64,000 bases of DNA from NCBI RefSeq assembly GCF_009796805.1, contig NZ_CP047029.1, positions 1,663,501-1,727,500 of the forward strand. The letters run 5' to 3'. Source of the DNA: Algibacter sp. L1A34. GTDB taxonomy: Bacteria > Bacteroidota > Bacteroidia > Flavobacteriales > Flavobacteriaceae. Below are positions 1 through 11,060 of the stretch, piece after piece. The notes beneath the pieces are model-generated. The model was not told the DNA's origin. It ran no database searches and was given only the letters and a program-made list of their open reading frames with translations. Every line of letters begins with the position of its first letter. Within the stretch, counting starts at the first letter, position 1. The position numbers and the translations under genes were made by a program.

Positions 1-1637
1 GGCATACGTAATGCACCTGGCTCTATCTCGTCAATAAGTTTATCAAATTTATTTAAATCGGCTTCCGTTTCATCGAAAACAAAATCTTTATCGGCATCTT
101 TCAACTTAACCTTAAATTCTTTTTTAGGGTGCACGTATTGCGCGATGTATGGATCGTAGTAATGCGATTTCATAAACTCAATCATCAATGATTTAGAGAA
201 ATTAGAAAACTGATTACTTATACTCACCCCACCAATTAAAAATTTATGCTCAGGAAAGCGCAACGTAATGTGCACAATACCTTTCCAAAGTAAAAATAAT
301 GGCATTGGTTTTTGTTGATATTCTTTAATAATGAAAGCACGCCCCATCTCTATAGATTGGCTCATCATTTTATATAATTCAGGCTCGAATCTAAATAAAT
401 CTTGAAGATAAAATCCGTCTATCCCATATTTTTCAAATATCTGAGAACCTAAGCCCATTCTATAAGCACCGGCGAGTATGTTGCGCTCACGATCCCATAA
501 AAACATATGGTGATAATATTGGTCGAAGTCATCTAAATCAATAGCTTCATTGGTGCCTTCACCTACCTCCCGAAAGGTGATTTCACGTAAACGGCCAATT
601 TCGCGAAGTATATTTGGTGTATCCTTAGCTTGCGCCAAAAATACTTCGTAATTTTTACTTTCTAAAAGTCTAGAATCGCACTCTCTAAGAGCTTCTACCT
701 CTTTAATCATAATTCCAGAATCAACAGGAGTAATAATATTTTTAGGTGCTTTTGGTGTTTTTAGAGTCGAAGAGATGTTATCTAATATTTTTGATTTATG
801 TTCAAAAGAATTAGATAGCATGTAAGTCTTTTTTCTTAAGAAGTTCGAGAAATCCTCTAACGAAACATGTTCTTTTTGATCGGCAACCGAGATGGGTTTT
901 CCTATTCTAACTTTTATAATGCGACGTTTTTGGCTAACAACCTCAGACGGTAATTTTGCAGTTCGGAATATATCGCTAATTTTAGAAAGCTTATAAAATA
1001 ATTGACTGTTTTTGGCGTGAAAGTATATGGGAACCACCGGTACTTCGGCATGCTTTATTAATTTAATGGCTGCTTCTTCCCAAGGCTTATCGACTACTAG
1101 TTTACCGTCTCTATAAGTAGAAACCTCGCCTGCAGGAAATAAGCCTAACGGATGGCCGGCACGTACATGTAAAATAGCGTTTTTAAAACCTGCGATACTC
1201 GATTTTATGTCTTTCCTATCCTCGAAAGGGTTTACAGGCATCATATAAGGTTTCATCGGTTGAATACGATGTAATAAAAAATTGGCTATTATTTTAAAAT
1301 CATCACGCTGTTCAAGCATTAATTTTAAAAGTAAAGCGCCATCAATACCGCCCAATGGGTGGTTTGAAACCGTTATATAAGCACCGTTTTTAGGTAGTCG
1401 TTTAAAATCTTCTTCTGGTATTTCAAATTTAATTTGAAATTCTTCTAAAATTTTGTCTAAAAACTCGACGCCTTCAAGATGATTATTACGCTTGTAAACC
1501 TTATTTATAGTAGATATTTTGAGTGCTTTCATTAGTAGCCAGCCAATAAAAGTGCCAATAAAACCATATTTGTCTAGTTTTATTGCTTTGGCTACTTCTT
1601 TGGGTGTAACTAAGCCTATGTTTGTTGCTTTCGTCAT
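1..1637 (-). CDS. OlsF-like bifunctional acyltransferase (PlsC + GNAT), 3' end cut by window
   Basis: About 545 codons are visible and the C-terminus runs off the left edge. The N-terminal half is a PlsC-type lysophospholipid acyltransferase: the motif SNHPLGGIDG (His93, Asp99) is the catalytic block, and FPAGEVS about 80 residues on is the substrate-binding block. The C-terminal half (from about residue 320) resembles a GNAT-fold N-acyltransferase (REITFREVGEGT, GAYRMG, LWKGI). In OlsF of Serratia and Flavobacterium this O-acyl/N-acyl fusion makes ornithine lipids, and related separate proteins make glycine lipids in Bacteroides; the substrate here is inferred. Start chosen at the ATG 31 nt after the aspartate kinase stop, so the two genes and the upstream GNAT gene probably form one operon. 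Confidence 0.8.
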   Translation of the reverse strand, partial: MTKATNIGLVTPKEVAKAIKLDKYGFIGTFIGWLLMKALKISTINKVYKRNNHLEGVEFLDKILEEFQIKFEIPEEDFKRLPKNGAYITVSNHPLGGIDGALLLKLMLEQRDDFKIIANFLLHRIQPMKPYMMPVNPFEDRKDIKSSIAGFKNAILHVRAGHPLGLFPAGEVSTYRDGKLVVDKPWEEAAIKLIKHAEVPVVPIYFHAKNSQLFYKLSKISDIFRTAKLPSEVVSQKRRIIKVRIGKPISVADQKEHVSLEDFSNFLRKKTYMLSNSFEHKSKILDNISSTLKTPKAPKNIITPVDSGIMIKEVEALRECDSRLLESKNYEVFLAQAKDTPNILREIGRLREITFREVGEGTNEAIDLDDFDQYYHHMFLWDRERNILAGAYRMGLGSQIFEKYGIDGFYLQDLFRFEPELYKMMSQSIEMGRAFIIKEYQQKPMPLFLLWKGIVHITLRFPEHKFLIGGVSISNQFSNFSKSLMIEFMKSHYYDPYIAQYVHPKKEFKVKLKDADKDFVFDETEADLNKFDKLIDEIEPGALRM

Positions 1638-1668
1638 GGCTGTAAATGTACTAAAATATGTGCTTAAA

Positions 1669-2919
1669 TTATATAGTAACTACTTGAACGGTTTCTTGAG
1701 TTAATTGTTTTAATAACACGGTTTTATCTGCTTCAATTTTATTTATGGCCGTTTCGTTATAATGTCGAATGGTGTAAAGTGATACGTTTTGGTTGCAAAC
1801 CACTTTAAATTTTGACTTTAAATGATGTAATAATTTATCGAGATTATTGTAATTGTTTTCGATACAAACTGAAAAACTTATAGCCGAATTTTGCAGAAGG
1901 TCTACTTTCATTTTATACTGATGTAAAAGTCTAAAAATATCGCTAATGTTTTCTTCAACAATATATGAAAAATCTAAGGATGAAAGTGATATTAAAACCT
2001 GATTCTTCTTTACTATAAAACAAGGAGTCTTGGGGTCTAAAGAGATGTTTTTACCAATTTTTGTTCCGTTAGATTCTGGATTCAAAAATGATTTTACGTA
2101 TAACGGAATTTCTTTTCCCTGCAATGGCTGTAAAGTTTTTGGATGAATAACCGATGCGCCATAAAAGGCCAATTCTATCGCTTCTCTATATGATATATTG
2201 TTGAGTAATTGTGCGTTTTCAAAATAACGTGGATCGGCGTTTAAAAGGCCAGGAACATCTTTCCAAATCGTTACCCTTTCGGCGTTTAAACAATAGGCGT
2301 AAATAGCCGCTGTGTAATCGCTGCCTTCTCTGCCTAATGTCGTGGTGAAATTGTTGGCGTCACTACCTAGAAAACCTTGTGTGATATTTAAAATAGAAGG
2401 GTTAAATGTATTTGATATAAGCTGTTGAGTGGTTTCCCAGTTTACATTTGCTCGACGATAATAATTATCGGTTTTTATATGAGTTCGAACATCTATCCAA
2501 TTATTATTGAGGCCTATTTGGTTTAAGTACTCGCTAATTATGGTTGTTGAAACAAGCTCACCAAAACCTATAACTTGGTCGTAAACAAAACTATTATCTG
2601 GAGATTTGTTACTAATTAAAAATTGATTTAATTCACCGAAAAATGCATCTATTTTTGAGAAGACAATATGGTTTTCGTTTGGGAATAAATCTAATAAAAT
2701 TTCATTATGAAATTTTTTAACCTCTTGCAATGCGCTTTGTAATTCGGACTTGTTTTCGAAATAATTCTTAATCACAAGTTCTAAAGCATTGGTTGTTTTT
2801 CCCATAGCGGAAACTACTATTAATGTGTTTTTATAGCCCACCTTTTGCAAAACAGAAGCTATGTTTTTTACTCCATTAGCATCTTTTACCGAGGCACCAC
2901 CGAATTTATAGACTTGCAT
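1669..2919 (-). CDS. aspartate kinase
   Basis: This 416-residue protein phosphorylates L-aspartate, the first step to lysine, threonine, methionine and diaminopimelate. It opens with the amino-acid-kinase signature VYKFGGASVKD; TTLGREGSDYTAA (about residue 190) and VTIWKDVPGLLNADPR (about 215) are the aspartate and ATP sites. The C-terminal third (about 290-416) has the length and layout of paired ACT domains, which usually give feedback inhibition. It is monofunctional, with no homoserine dehydrogenase domain. It lies 26 nt downstream of a GNAT gene and 31 nt upstream of the OlsF-like gene. Family call is secure; which end product inhibits it is not visible. Confidence 0.93.
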   Translation of the reverse strand: MQVYKFGGASVKDANGVKNIASVLQKVGYKNTLIVVSAMGKTTNALELVIKNYFENKSELQSALQEVKKFHNEILLDLFPNENHIVFSKIDAFFGELNQFLISNKSPDNSFVYDQVIGFGELVSTTIISEYLNQIGLNNNWIDVRTHIKTDNYYRRANVNWETTQQLISNTFNPSILNITQGFLGSDANNFTTTLGREGSDYTAAIYAYCLNAERVTIWKDVPGLLNADPRYFENAQLLNNISYREAIELAFYGASVIHPKTLQPLQGKEIPLYVKSFLNPESNGTKIGKNISLDPKTPCFIVKKNQVLISLSSLDFSYIVEENISDIFRLLHQYKMKVDLLQNSAISFSVCIENNYNNLDKLLHHLKSKFKVVCNQNVSLYTIRHYNETAINKIEADKTVLLKQLTQETVQVVTI

Positions 2920-2945
2920 GTTTAGTTGTTTTGTTTAATAGATCG

Positions 2946-3431
2946 TTACGCTTTCAATTTTTCGATATACGTCTTTATAGCTGCTTCATCTAATTGAACT
3001 ACATCCCAATCGCGCATAACGTTTGCGCCTTTTTTTTCATAGAATGCAATGGCTGGTTCGTTCCAGTCAATAACTTCCCAGTTTATGCGCTTAACGCCTT
3101 TTTTATGGCCGTATTTAACAACTTCATCTAAAAGTGCTGTCCCCATACCTGTACCCCTCATTTTCTGATTTACAATTAAATCTTCTAAATGAATTATTTT
3201 ACCTTTCCATGTCGAGTAACGGTTGTAAACAAGGGCAATACCTTCTACTTTTTTATCAGCTTCTGCAACAAAACAGTGAAATGCAGGATGTATTCCAAAG
3301 CCATCATTCTCTAAATCTGTTAAGGTAACTTCAACAGCATCTGGTTCTTTTTCGAACACAGCTAACTCGTTGATTAGATGGAGCACTTGTGGCATATCCT
3401 CTTTTTTTGCATTTCTTATTGTAAAATCCAT
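2946..3431 (-). CDS. GNAT family N-acetyltransferase (diamine-acetyltransferase-like)
   Basis: A single-domain GNAT protein of about 161 residues. The N-terminal strand-helix DFTIRNAKKEDMPQVL is typical, and the acetyl-CoA loop appears as VNQKMRGTGMGTALL (Q/RxxGxG/A), followed by INWEVIDWNEPAIAFYEKKGA, the C-terminal block seen in spermidine/diamine-acetyltransferase-like members. Substrate unknown. An upstream in-frame ATG at 3440 would add three residues; I prefer the ATG at 3431 because homologues usually start right before this strand. First gene of a minus-strand run GNAT - aspartate kinase - OlsF-like, divergent from fbp. Confidence 0.85.
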   Translation of the reverse strand: MDFTIRNAKKEDMPQVLHLINELAVFEKEPDAVEVTLTDLENDGFGIHPAFHCFVAEADKKVEGIALVYNRYSTWKGKIIHLEDLIVNQKMRGTGMGTALLDEVVKYGHKKGVKRINWEVIDWNEPAIAFYEKKGANVMRDWDVVQLDEAAIKTYIEKLKA

Positions 3432-3555
3432 AATGAACATTATATTTTTTCAAATATACTTTAAAGTTAAATATGTTTGGGTATATAACTTTAACGAAAA
3501 CGTTGTAGTTTCCTAATTTTTATAGATATTTGTATAAACAAAACAAAACACTTTT

Positions 3556-4563
3556 ATGTCTCACAAAAAACAAACTTTAGGAGAGTTTATTATTGAAAAT
3601 CAGTCATCGTTTAAATATTCTTCAGGTGAATTATCAAGCCTTTTGAATTCTATTAGATTGGCGGCAAAAGTTGTAAATCATGAAGTAAATAAGGCAGGAT
3701 TAGTTGATATTATTGGTGCCGCTGGTGACACTAATATTCAAGGAGAAGATCAACAAAAACTGGATGTTTACGCAAATGATAAGTTTATACAAACGTTAAC
3801 TAAAAGAAATATTGTTTGTGGAATTGCAAGTGAGGAAGAGGATGATTTTATTTCTATAAATAGCCAAGATGAAAATCATCAGAATAAATATATTGTACTT
3901 ATTGATCCTTTGGATGGGTCATCAAATATTGATGTAAATGTTTCGGTTGGAACTATTTTTTCTATTTACAGACGTGTAACTCCAGTAGGAACACCTGTTA
4001 CTCTTGAAGATTTTTTGCAAAAAGGAAGTAAGCAAGTCGCTGCTGGTTACGTGGTTTACGGCACTTCTACTATGTTGGTTTACACAACAGGAGATGGTGT
4101 TAATGGTTTTACTTTAAACCCTGCGATTGGATCGTTTTACTTGTCGCATCCTGATATGGAATTCCCTGAAGATGGAAATATTTATTCAGTAAATGAAGGT
4201 AACTATGTTCATTTTCCTCAAGGTGTAAAAAATTATATAAAATATTGTCAAGAAGAAGAAGGAGATAGACCTTATACTTCTAGATATATAGGGTCTTTGG
4301 TATCCGATTTTCATAGAAATATGATAAAAGGTGGTATATATCTTTACCCACAAAGTTCTAAGAATCCAGATGGTAAACTACGTTTGCTTTACGAATGTAA
4401 CCCAATGGCCTTTTTAGCAGAGCAAGCTAATGGTTTTGCTAGTGACGGTTTTACGAGAACTATGGATGTAGATCCAACAGAGCTTCACCAACGTGTACCG
4501 TTTATTTGCGGTAGTAAAAATATGGTTAAGAAGGCTGAAGAGTTTATGAAAAATGCTAAATAA
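3556..4563 (+). CDS. fbp: fructose-1,6-bisphosphatase, class I
   Basis: Hydrolyses fructose 1,6-bisphosphate to fructose 6-phosphate in gluconeogenesis. At 335 residues it has normal class I length. The metal-binding block is clear: ASEEEDD (about residue 95), then [23 protein letters not shown] (about 117; the [10 protein letters not shown] Fbp/inositol monophosphatase signature). [22 protein letters not shown] and [20 protein letters not shown] near the C-terminus form the substrate site. The gene stands alone: divergent from the GNAT gene and closed by a strong hairpin terminator shared with gltD from the other side. Confidence 0.97.
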   Translation: MSHKKQTLGEFIIENQSSFKYSSGELSSLLNSIRLAAKVVNHEVNKAGLVDIIGAAGDTNIQGEDQQKLDVYANDKFIQTLTKRNIVCGIASEEEDDFISINSQDENHQNKYIVLIDPLDGSSNIDVNVSVGTIFSIYRRVTPVGTPVTLEDFLQKGSKQVAAGYVVYGTSTMLVYTTGDGVNGFTLNPAIGSFYLSHPDMEFPEDGNIYSVNEGNYVHFPQGVKNYIKYCQEEEGDRPYTSRYIGSLVSDFHRNMIKGGIYLYPQSSKNPDGKLRLLYECNPMAFLAEQANGFASDGFTRTMDVDPTELHQRVPFICGSKNMVKKAEEFMKNAK

Positions 4564-4580
4564 GAAATACTTTTTATAAT

Positions 4581-4614
4581 AAAAAAATGCGAGCTATTAG
4601 GCTCGCATTTTTTT
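4581..4614. terminator. bidirectional rho-independent terminator between fbp and gltD
   Basis: Stem ATGCGAGC / GCTCGCAT (4587-4594 / 4601-4608) with a six-base loop, flanked by seven A on the left and seven T on the right, so it can end transcripts from both convergent genes. Confidence 0.9.
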
Positions 4615-4636
4615 TACATTAATATTTTATTAAAGA

Positions 4637-6100
4637 TTACATAGCAACTAAATCACCACTCATATCTTTCGTAGGTAAATTAGATTTACCCATTAAATAA
4701 ATATCTACTTGTCTAGCAGCCTCACGACCTTCAGAAATAGCCCATACAATTAGAGACTGTCCACGGCGCATATCGCCAGCAGCAAATATGTTTGGAACGT
4801 TAGTTTGGTATTTGCCGTATTCTGCTTTGTAATTAGAACGGGCATCTTTTTTAATACCTAACTTATCGGCTAATGTGCTTTCTGGACCAGTAAAACCTAA
4901 CGCTAATAAAGCTAAATCACAAGGCCAAGTTTTTTCTGTACCAGCAATTTCAATAAGTTGTGGACGTTCGCCAGGAACCATTTTCCATTCAACATTTACT
5001 GTTTTTAAAGCTGTTAATTTACCATTTTCATCTTTTATGAATTCTTTGGTGTTGATCAACCAGTTACGTTCTACACCTTCTTGATGAGAAGAAGACGTTT
5101 TTAACTGCAATGGCCAAAATGGCCAAGGTGTAGTTGGAGAACGGTGTCCAGGTGGTTTCGGCATAATTTCAAAATTAACTACCGATGTTGCTCCTTGACG
5201 GTTAGAGGTTCCAACACAATCTGATCCTGTATCACCACCACCAATTACAATAACATGTTTATCGGTTGCTAATACTTGATTTTTTACTTCTTTACCAAAT
5301 AACACTTTAGTTTCTTGAGTTAAAAAGTCCATAGCTTGTACCACGCCATCGGCATCAATACCTTGTGTTGGTAAGCTACGTCTTTCGGTTGCTCCACCAC
5401 ATAATACTATAGAATCGAATGCTTTTAAATCTTTAACATTATAATTTACACCAACATTTACATTGGTTTTAAATATGATGCCTTCAGCTTCTAATATTTT
5501 TACACGACGATCGATAACTCCTTTTTCCATTTTGAAATTAGGAATTCCGTAGCGTAATAAACCTCCAACTTCATCGTCACGTTCAAAAACAGTAACGGTG
5601 TGTCCGGCTCTATTTAATTGTTGTGCTGTAGCTAGGCCAGCAGGACCAGAACCTACAACGGCAACTGCTTTTCCTGTTCTCGTTTTAGGTGGTTGTGGTT
5701 TTATCCAGCCTTCTTTAAAGGCACGTTCTACAATGCTTTTTTCAATATTTTCAATAGAAACGGGATCTTCAATTATACCTAGTACACACGATTTTTCGCA
5801 AGGAGCAGGACATAAACGACCTGTGAACTCTGGAAAATTGTTTGTAGAGTGCAATAACCAAGAAGCTTTATGCCATTCACCTTGGTGCACCATATGGTTA
5901 AAATCTGGTATTAAATTACCAAGTGGGCAACCACTATGGCAAAAAGGAATTCCACAATCCATACAACGAGATCCTTGTTTGGTAATCTCTTCTTCTTTTA
6001 ATGGTATGGTAAATTCTTTATAGTTTTTTACACGGTCTGCTACGGGCGCGTAAGTTTCGTCTTGTCTTTCAAATTCTTTAAATCCTGTTACTTTTCCCAT
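4637..6100 (-). CDS. gltD: glutamate synthase (NADPH), small subunit
   Basis: The 487-residue small subunit passes electrons from NADPH to the GltB subunit that makes glutamate from glutamine and 2-oxoglutarate. Cysteine clusters CMDCGIPFCHSGCP (about residue 47) and CPAPCEKSC (about 97) bind 4Fe-4S centres; VVGSGPAGLATAQQL (about 148) is the FAD dinucleotide fold and VIGGGDTGSDCVGTS (about 285) the NADPH fold; the end carries the IFAAGDMRRGQSLIVWAI FAD motif. It starts 3 nt after gltB, so the two are translationally close and form one operon. Full length, no oddities. Confidence 0.97.
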   Translation of the reverse strand: MGKVTGFKEFERQDETYAPVADRVKNYKEFTIPLKEEEITKQGSRCMDCGIPFCHSGCPLGNLIPDFNHMVHQGEWHKASWLLHSTNNFPEFTGRLCPAPCEKSCVLGIIEDPVSIENIEKSIVERAFKEGWIKPQPPKTRTGKAVAVVGSGPAGLATAQQLNRAGHTVTVFERDDEVGGLLRYGIPNFKMEKGVIDRRVKILEAEGIIFKTNVNVGVNYNVKDLKAFDSIVLCGGATERRSLPTQGIDADGVVQAMDFLTQETKVLFGKEVKNQVLATDKHVIVIGGGDTGSDCVGTSNRQGATSVVNFEIMPKPPGHRSPTTPWPFWPLQLKTSSSHQEGVERNWLINTKEFIKDENGKLTALKTVNVEWKMVPGERPQLIEIAGTEKTWPCDLALLALGFTGPESTLADKLGIKKDARSNYKAEYGKYQTNVPNIFAAGDMRRGQSLIVWAISEGREAARQVDIYLMGKSNLPTKDMSGDLVAM

Positions 6101-6103
6101 TGC

Positions 6104-9100
6104 CTATCCTATTGTTAATTCTTCTACCATTGGTTCTTCAGTTGCTAAGCGTATTAAAGCGCTTTTGTATTCTGTTGGCATAACGCGAACAAAATTGCTT
6201 AAGCTTGTATCCCAATCTTCCAGTAATCTTTTACCTAATTTACTTTCCGTGTATGTTACGTGATTTTGGATAGTTGCTCTTAAATCGGCTGCATCTTCTG
6301 CTGTAATATCTTCAAAATCTATAGTTTCAGTATTACAAAGTCCGTTTACAAATTTATTTTCTGGATCGTAAACATAAGCGATACCACCACTCATACCTGC
6401 AGCAAAGTTTCTTCCTGTAGAACCAAGAACAATTACTTTACCACCTGTCATGTATTCACAACAGTGATCACCTACACCTTCTACAACCGCAGTTGCTCCA
6501 GAGTTTCTTACTGCAAAACGTTCGCCTGCAATACCATTTATATAAGCTTCACCTTGAACGGCTCCAAATAAACAAACGTTACCAACTATAATATTTTTTT
6601 CAGCTAAGAAATCTGCTTTTTCTGGTTTCTTCACGATTAATTTAGCTCCAGATAAACCTTTACCTAAATAATCGTTGGTATTTCCATCAACCATAAATGT
6701 TAAGCCATGAGCTCCGAAAGCGCCAAAACTTTGCCCAGCAGAACCTGTGAATTTAATATTTAAAGTATCTTCTGGTAAACCAAGATGTCCGTAAATTTTA
6801 GAAATTTCATTACTTACAATCGCACCAACCGAACGGTCTGTGTTTTTAATAGGATACGATAAGTTCATTTTTTCTTTTCTGTAAAGTGCACGATGCGAAT
6901 CTTTAAGAATTCTAAAATCAATAACGTTATCTAAATTATGATCTTGTTGCTCGGTGTTTTTAATAGGCATTGATTTGTATGCCTCTGGTCTGTGTAAAAT
7001 AGCCGATAAATCCAAACCTTTTGCTTTATAATGGTTTATGGCTTTATTAGAATTGATTTTGTGGGTTTGCCCAACCATTTCTCCTAAAGTTCTAAAACCT
7101 AATTGCGCCATTATTGCTCTTAATTCTTCCGCTATATAGAAGAAGAAGTTAATAACGTGCTCTGGTGTGCCTTTAAAGTTTTTACGTAACTCTTTATCTT
7201 GAGTGGCGATACCAACTGGGCATGTATTTAAATGACACTTACGCATCATGATACATCCAGAAGCTACTAATGGTGCCGTTGCAAATCCAAATTCTTCTGC
7301 TCCTAATAAAGCTGCGATTGCAACATCACGACCTGTTTTTAATTGGCCATCACATTCTACAACAATACGACTTCTAAGGTTGTTTAAAACTAAAGTTTGT
7401 TGTGCTTCGGCTAAACCAAGTTCCCAAGGTAAACCAGCGTGTTTTAATGAGGTAAGCGGTGAAGCTCCTGTTCCTCCATCGTATCCAGATATAAGAACCA
7501 CATCTGCTTTTGCTTTAGAAACACCGGCTGCAATTGTACCTACACCAACTTCAGAAACTAATTTTACGTTAATTCTTGCTTCACGATTCGCATTTTTTAA
7601 ATCGTAGATAAGCTGCGCTAAATCTTCAATAGAATAAATATCGTGATGCGGCGGTGGTGAAATTAAACCAACAAATGGTGTTGAGTTTCTTGTTTCAGCA
7701 ATCCAAGGCAATACTTTATGTCCTGGTAACTGTCCCCCTTCTCCAGGTTTTGCACCTTGAGCCATTTTTATTTGAATTTCCTTTGCACTAGTTAAATAGT
7801 GAGAAGTTACTCCAAAACGACCAGAAGCTACTTGCTTAATTGCAGAGTTTCTACTATCTCCATTACTATCTTTTTGGAAACGTCTACGATCTTCTCCACC
7901 TTCACCAGAATTAGATTTACCTCCAATACGGTTCATAGCAATCGCTAAGTTTTCGTGAGCTTCACGAGAAATAGATCCGTAAGACATAGCACCTGTTTTG
8001 AATCGTTTAACGATTTCGGTCCATGGTTCTACTTCTTCTAAAGGAATAGGATCTAAGTTGTCGAATTCAAATAAACCACGAATAGTCATTAAGTTTTCCG
8101 ATTGCTCGTTGATCGCTTTTGCATAAACATCATAACTTGCCTGGTCGCTTAAGCGAACGGCTTGTTGAAGTTTAGCAACCGTTGTTGGGTTGAATAAGTG
8201 GCGTTCGCCATTTCTTCTCCAACGGTAATCGCCACCAATATTTAATCCTAAGTTTTTATCAATAGTATTATCTGGGTAGGCTTGTTTATAACGTTCGTTA
8301 ATTTCTTTTTCAATTTCATACAAACCTATACCTTCAATTCTTGAAGCGGTATAAGGGAAATATTTTTCAACAAATTGAGAGTTGAAACCAACAATTTCGA
8401 AAATTTGAGAACCTCTGTATGAGTGTAATGTAGAGATTCCAATTTTGTTCATTACTTTTAAAATACCTTTTCCAATCGCTTTGTTGAAATTATCAACCGC
8501 TTTTTGCTCGTCCATACCAGTAATGAAGCCTTCTTTAACTTGCATTCTAATAATTTCGTTTACCATATAAGGGTTAACAGCACTTGCGCCATAACCAAAT
8601 AAAGTTGCAAAATGATGTGGTTCACGAGGTTCTGCAGATTCGATAATGATATCGAAGTGAGAACGCTTACGTAAACGGTTTAATTGGTGGTTAACATAAG
8701 AACAAGCTAATAAACATGGAATTGGAGCAAACTCTTTATTTACACCTCTATCGGAAAGGATAATGATGTTTGTTTTGCGATCTAATGCTTTTTCTATTTG
8801 TACTATAACATCTTCCAAGGCATCTTCTAGACCGTTAAGCCCTTGTGCTTTTGGATATAACATTTGAATAGTTTCTGCCTTAAAACCTTCAACTGAAATG
8901 TTTCTTATTTTTTCTAAATCGGGATTAGAAATTACCGGATTTTGAATTCTAAGTTTTCTACATTGTCTATCGGTAATACTGAAAATGTTTCTGTCTTTAC
9001 CAAGGTTTAAACTAATATCTGTTACTATTTCTTCACGAATACCATCTAATGGAGGGTTGGTAACTTGTGCAAATAATTGTTTAAAGTAGTTTGAAATAAG

Positions 9101-10618
9101 TTGAGGTCTATCCGATAAAACAGCTAAAGGTGTATCGATCCCCATAGAGCCTAAAGCTTCTTTTCCAACAATAGCCATTGGCGTAATAACTTCTTGAATA
9201 TCTTCAAACGTATAGTTAAATAAACGTTGTCTTGTTTTTATATCAATAGTTTCTATCGAGCAAGTTTCGTTATCATAAGGTATATCTTTTAGATGAAGTC
9301 TCGTTTTGTCTAACCATTCTTTATATGGTCTTTCTGAAACGATTTTACTTTTTATTTCTTCATCTTCGATAATACGACCCTTGTTCATATCTACCAAGAA
9401 CATTTTTCCTGGCTCTAAACGTCCGTGTCTTTCAATATCTTCCGGAGCGATATCAACCACACCAATTTCTGATGACATGATTAATTTTCCGCTTTTAGTA
9501 ACTGTATATCTTGATGGTCTTAAACCATTTCTATCTAATAAAGCACCAACATAATCACCATCTGTAAATGGTACAGATGCAGGACCATCCCAAGGTTCCA
9601 TAATACAAGCGTTATACTCGTAAAATGCTTTACGCTCCTTAGACATGGTAGCGTGTTTTTCCCAAGCTTCAGGGATCATCATCATCATGATTTCTGGTAA
9701 CGATCGGCCAGTATGTGTTAATAATTCCACAACCATATCCATAGAAGCCGAATCGGATTTTCCTGGAAGAATAATTGGGAATAATTTATCTATTTGCGGT
9801 CCAAAAACATCGCTTTTCATGATTTCTTCACGAACACGCATTCTACTTACATTTCCACGAAGGGTATTAATTTCACCATTCTGGCACATGTATCTAAACG
9901 GTTGTGCTAATTCCCAAGTAGGCATAGTGTTGGTCGAGAAACGTTGGTGTACCAAAGCTAAACGAGTCACTAAATCTATTTGCTGTAAGTCGGTATAATA
10001 AGGCCCAATATCTTCGGGCATAATAATACCTTTGTATATTAAGGTACTTGTAGAAAAACTTGGAACGTAAAAGTAAATGCTTTCAGAAATTTTAGAATCA
10101 CGAATGGTGTGTTCTGTTATTTTTCTAGCGGCATATAATTTCGCTTTAAAATCGGCATCGGTAATGTCTTCTGTTTTACCAACAAATAATTGCTCAATGT
10201 TTGGTTCGGATGCTGCTGCAATTGGTCCTAATTGCGAAGAATCGACAGGGACTTCACGCCATCCTAAAATAGAAAGGCCTTGTGTTTTAACTTCGTTTTC
10301 GAAGGTTGTTTTACAAAAGTTATATTGATTTTTCACCTTTGGTAAAAACACCATACCTACGGCATATTCTCTTTGCTCAGGAATACTGAAATCGCATACG
10401 CGTTTAAAATAATCGTGTGGAATATCTATTAATAAACCAGCGCCATCACCGGTTTTTCCGTCGGCACTAACGCCTCCACGGTGTTCTAATTTTACTAGAA
10501 TTTCTAGCGCATCATGTATGATTTGATTTGTTTTTTCTCCTTTAAGATTACAAATAAAACCAGCGCCACAGTTTTCGTGTTCAAATTCTGGTAAATAGAG
10601 TCCTTGTTTCTTCAGCAT
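6104..10618 (-). CDS. gltB: glutamate synthase, large subunit
   Basis: 1504 residues, the normal length for the alpha subunit. Cys17 in ENCGAGF is expected to become the N-terminal nucleophile of the glutaminase domain after removal of a short propeptide (residues 17 to about 430). The FMN/2-oxoglutarate barrel follows (about 800-1200), with EGGEDRRRF, the long [10 protein letters not shown] block, and the 3Fe-4S cysteines in [15 protein letters not shown]. The C-terminal GXGXG beta-helix (about 1280-1470) is intact. Transcribed with gltD; divergent from the porin-amt-glnK-amt genes, so ammonium uptake and assimilation sit back to back. Confidence 0.97.
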   Translation of the reverse strand: MLKKQGLYLPEFEHENCGAGFICNLKGEKTNQIIHDALEILVKLEHRGGVSADGKTGDGAGLLIDIPHDYFKRVCDFSIPEQREYAVGMVFLPKVKNQYNFCKTTFENEVKTQGLSILGWREVPVDSSQLGPIAAASEPNIEQLFVGKTEDITDADFKAKLYAARKITEHTIRDSKISESIYFYVPSFSTSTLIYKGIIMPEDIGPYYTDLQQIDLVTRLALVHQRFSTNTMPTWELAQPFRYMCQNGEINTLRGNVSRMRVREEIMKSDVFGPQIDKLFPIILPGKSDSASMDMVVELLTHTGRSLPEIMMMMIPEAWEKHATMSKERKAFYEYNACIMEPWDGPASVPFTDGDYVGALLDRNGLRPSRYTVTKSGKLIMSSEIGVVDIAPEDIERHGRLEPGKMFLVDMNKGRIIEDEEIKSKIVSERPYKEWLDKTRLHLKDIPYDNETCSIETIDIKTRQRLFNYTFEDIQEVITPMAIVGKEALGSMGIDTPLAVLSDRPQLISNYFKQLFAQVTNPPLDGIREEIVTDISLNLGKDRNIFSITDRQCRKLRIQNPVISNPDLEKIRNISVEGFKAETIQMLYPKAQGLNGLEDALEDVIVQIEKALDRKTNIIILSDRGVNKEFAPIPCLLACSYVNHQLNRLRKRSHFDIIIESAEPREPHHFATLFGYGASAVNPYMVNEIIRMQVKEGFITGMDEQKAVDNFNKAIGKGILKVMNKIGISTLHSYRGSQIFEIVGFNSQFVEKYFPYTASRIEGIGLYEIEKEINERYKQAYPDNTIDKNLGLNIGGDYRWRRNGERHLFNPTTVAKLQQAVRLSDQASYDVYAKAINEQSENLMTIRGLFEFDNLDPIPLEEVEPWTEIVKRFKTGAMSYGSISREAHENLAIAMNRIGGKSNSGEGGEDRRRFQKDSNGDSRNSAIKQVASGRFGVTSHYLTSAKEIQIKMAQGAKPGEGGQLPGHKVLPWIAETRNSTPFVGLISPPPHHDIYSIEDLAQLIYDLKNANREARINVKLVSEVGVGTIAAGVSKAKADVVLISGYDGGTGASPLTSLKHAGLPWELGLAEAQQTLVLNNLRSRIVVECDGQLKTGRDVAIAALLGAEEFGFATAPLVASGCIMMRKCHLNTCPVGIATQDKELRKNFKGTPEHVINFFFYIAEELRAIMAQLGFRTLGEMVGQTHKINSNKAINHYKAKGLDLSAILHRPEAYKSMPIKNTEQQDHNLDNVIDFRILKDSHRALYRKEKMNLSYPIKNTDRSVGAIVSNEISKIYGHLGLPEDTLNIKFTGSAGQSFGAFGAHGLTFMVDGNTNDYLGKGLSGAKLIVKKPEKADFLAEKNIIVGNVCLFGAVQGEAYINGIAGERFAVRNSGATAVVEGVGDHCCEYMTGGKVIVLGSTGRNFAAGMSGGIAYVYDPENKFVNGLCNTETIDFEDITAEDAADLRATIQNHVTYTESKLGKRLLEDWDTSLSNFVRVMPTEYKSALIRLATEEPMVEELTIG

Positions 10619-10645
10619 AATCGTTTAAAAACTTGAGTTGAATTG

Positions 10646-10676
10646 TAAAGATATGTACTAGTGTTTAAAATACAAT
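10646..10676 (-). promoter_or_regulatory. candidate gltBD promoter
   Basis: Read on the minus strand: ATTG (10676-10673), 19-nt spacer, TATCTTTA (10653-10646). This is close to the Bacteroidota consensus TTTG-N-TAnnTTTG and lies about 30 nt before the gltB ATG. Confidence 0.4.
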
Positions 10677-10922
10677 AGGGGCAATTCATTATTTCGATTT
10701 TTTAGGCGAAGCGAAGATTAAAATAGGTATATATCAATAAGTATGATGGTTTTTTAATAAATACTCAATTCGTTTTTTTTAATGATAATTATAGATATAT
10801 GAATTAATGGTAGTATTTGTCTGTTTTAATGGAAAGAATGCTATTGTTTTTTGTAAAAGACTAACAATAATTCAAACAATGTGTTTGTTGAAAAATCAAA
10901 AAATAAAAATAATCACAAGAAG

Positions 10923-10942
10923 ACCCCTAAAAAATTAGGGGT
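10923..10942. repeat. inverted repeat in the gltB/porin leader
   Basis: Perfect 8-bp arms ACCCCTAA / TTAGGGGT around AAAA. There is no T run on either side, so it is unlikely to be a terminator. It sits about 70 bp upstream of the porin -7 element, a place where an activator could bind. Confidence 0.55.
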
Positions 10943-10975
10943 AAAATTGTGTAATTGATAAAAATGAGGTAAAAC

Positions 10976-10994
10976 ACCCTGTTTTTTGCAGGGT
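10976..10994. repeat. inverted repeat overlapping the porin -33 element
   Basis: Arms ACCCTG / CAGGGT around a T-rich loop; the loop contains the TTTG proposed as the -33 element of the porin promoter, so a protein bound here would compete with RNA polymerase. Inferred operator. Confidence 0.4.
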
Positions 10995-11018
10995 TTAAGA
11001 TATTTTAACATAGTTTTG
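10985..11018 (+). promoter_or_regulatory. candidate promoter of the porin-amt-glnK-amt genes
   Basis: TTTG (10985-10988), 22-nt spacer, TAGTTTTG (11011-11018): a good match to the Bacteroidota TTTG/TAnnTTTG promoter, leaving a leader of about 35 nt before the ATG. Confidence 0.5.
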
Positions 11019-11060
11019 GATAGTTCTTATTAAATAAACCAAAAAACTAATAACTTAAAA

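Larger units (their letters stand above)
10619..11060. other. 442-nt divergent leader between gltB and the ammonium-transport genes
   Basis: No gene. It holds a candidate gltB promoter near 10650, a candidate porin promoter near 11000, and two GC-rich inverted repeats (10923-10942 and 10976-10994) standing out in otherwise A/T-rich DNA. The remaining roughly 240 nt (10680-10920) show nothing recognisable. Confidence 0.6.

Noticed and set aside
10940-10995. Sigma-54 promoter in the nitrogen leader
   Set aside because: TTGCA at 10986-10990 resembles a -12 box, but no TGGC-type -24 box lies at the right distance.
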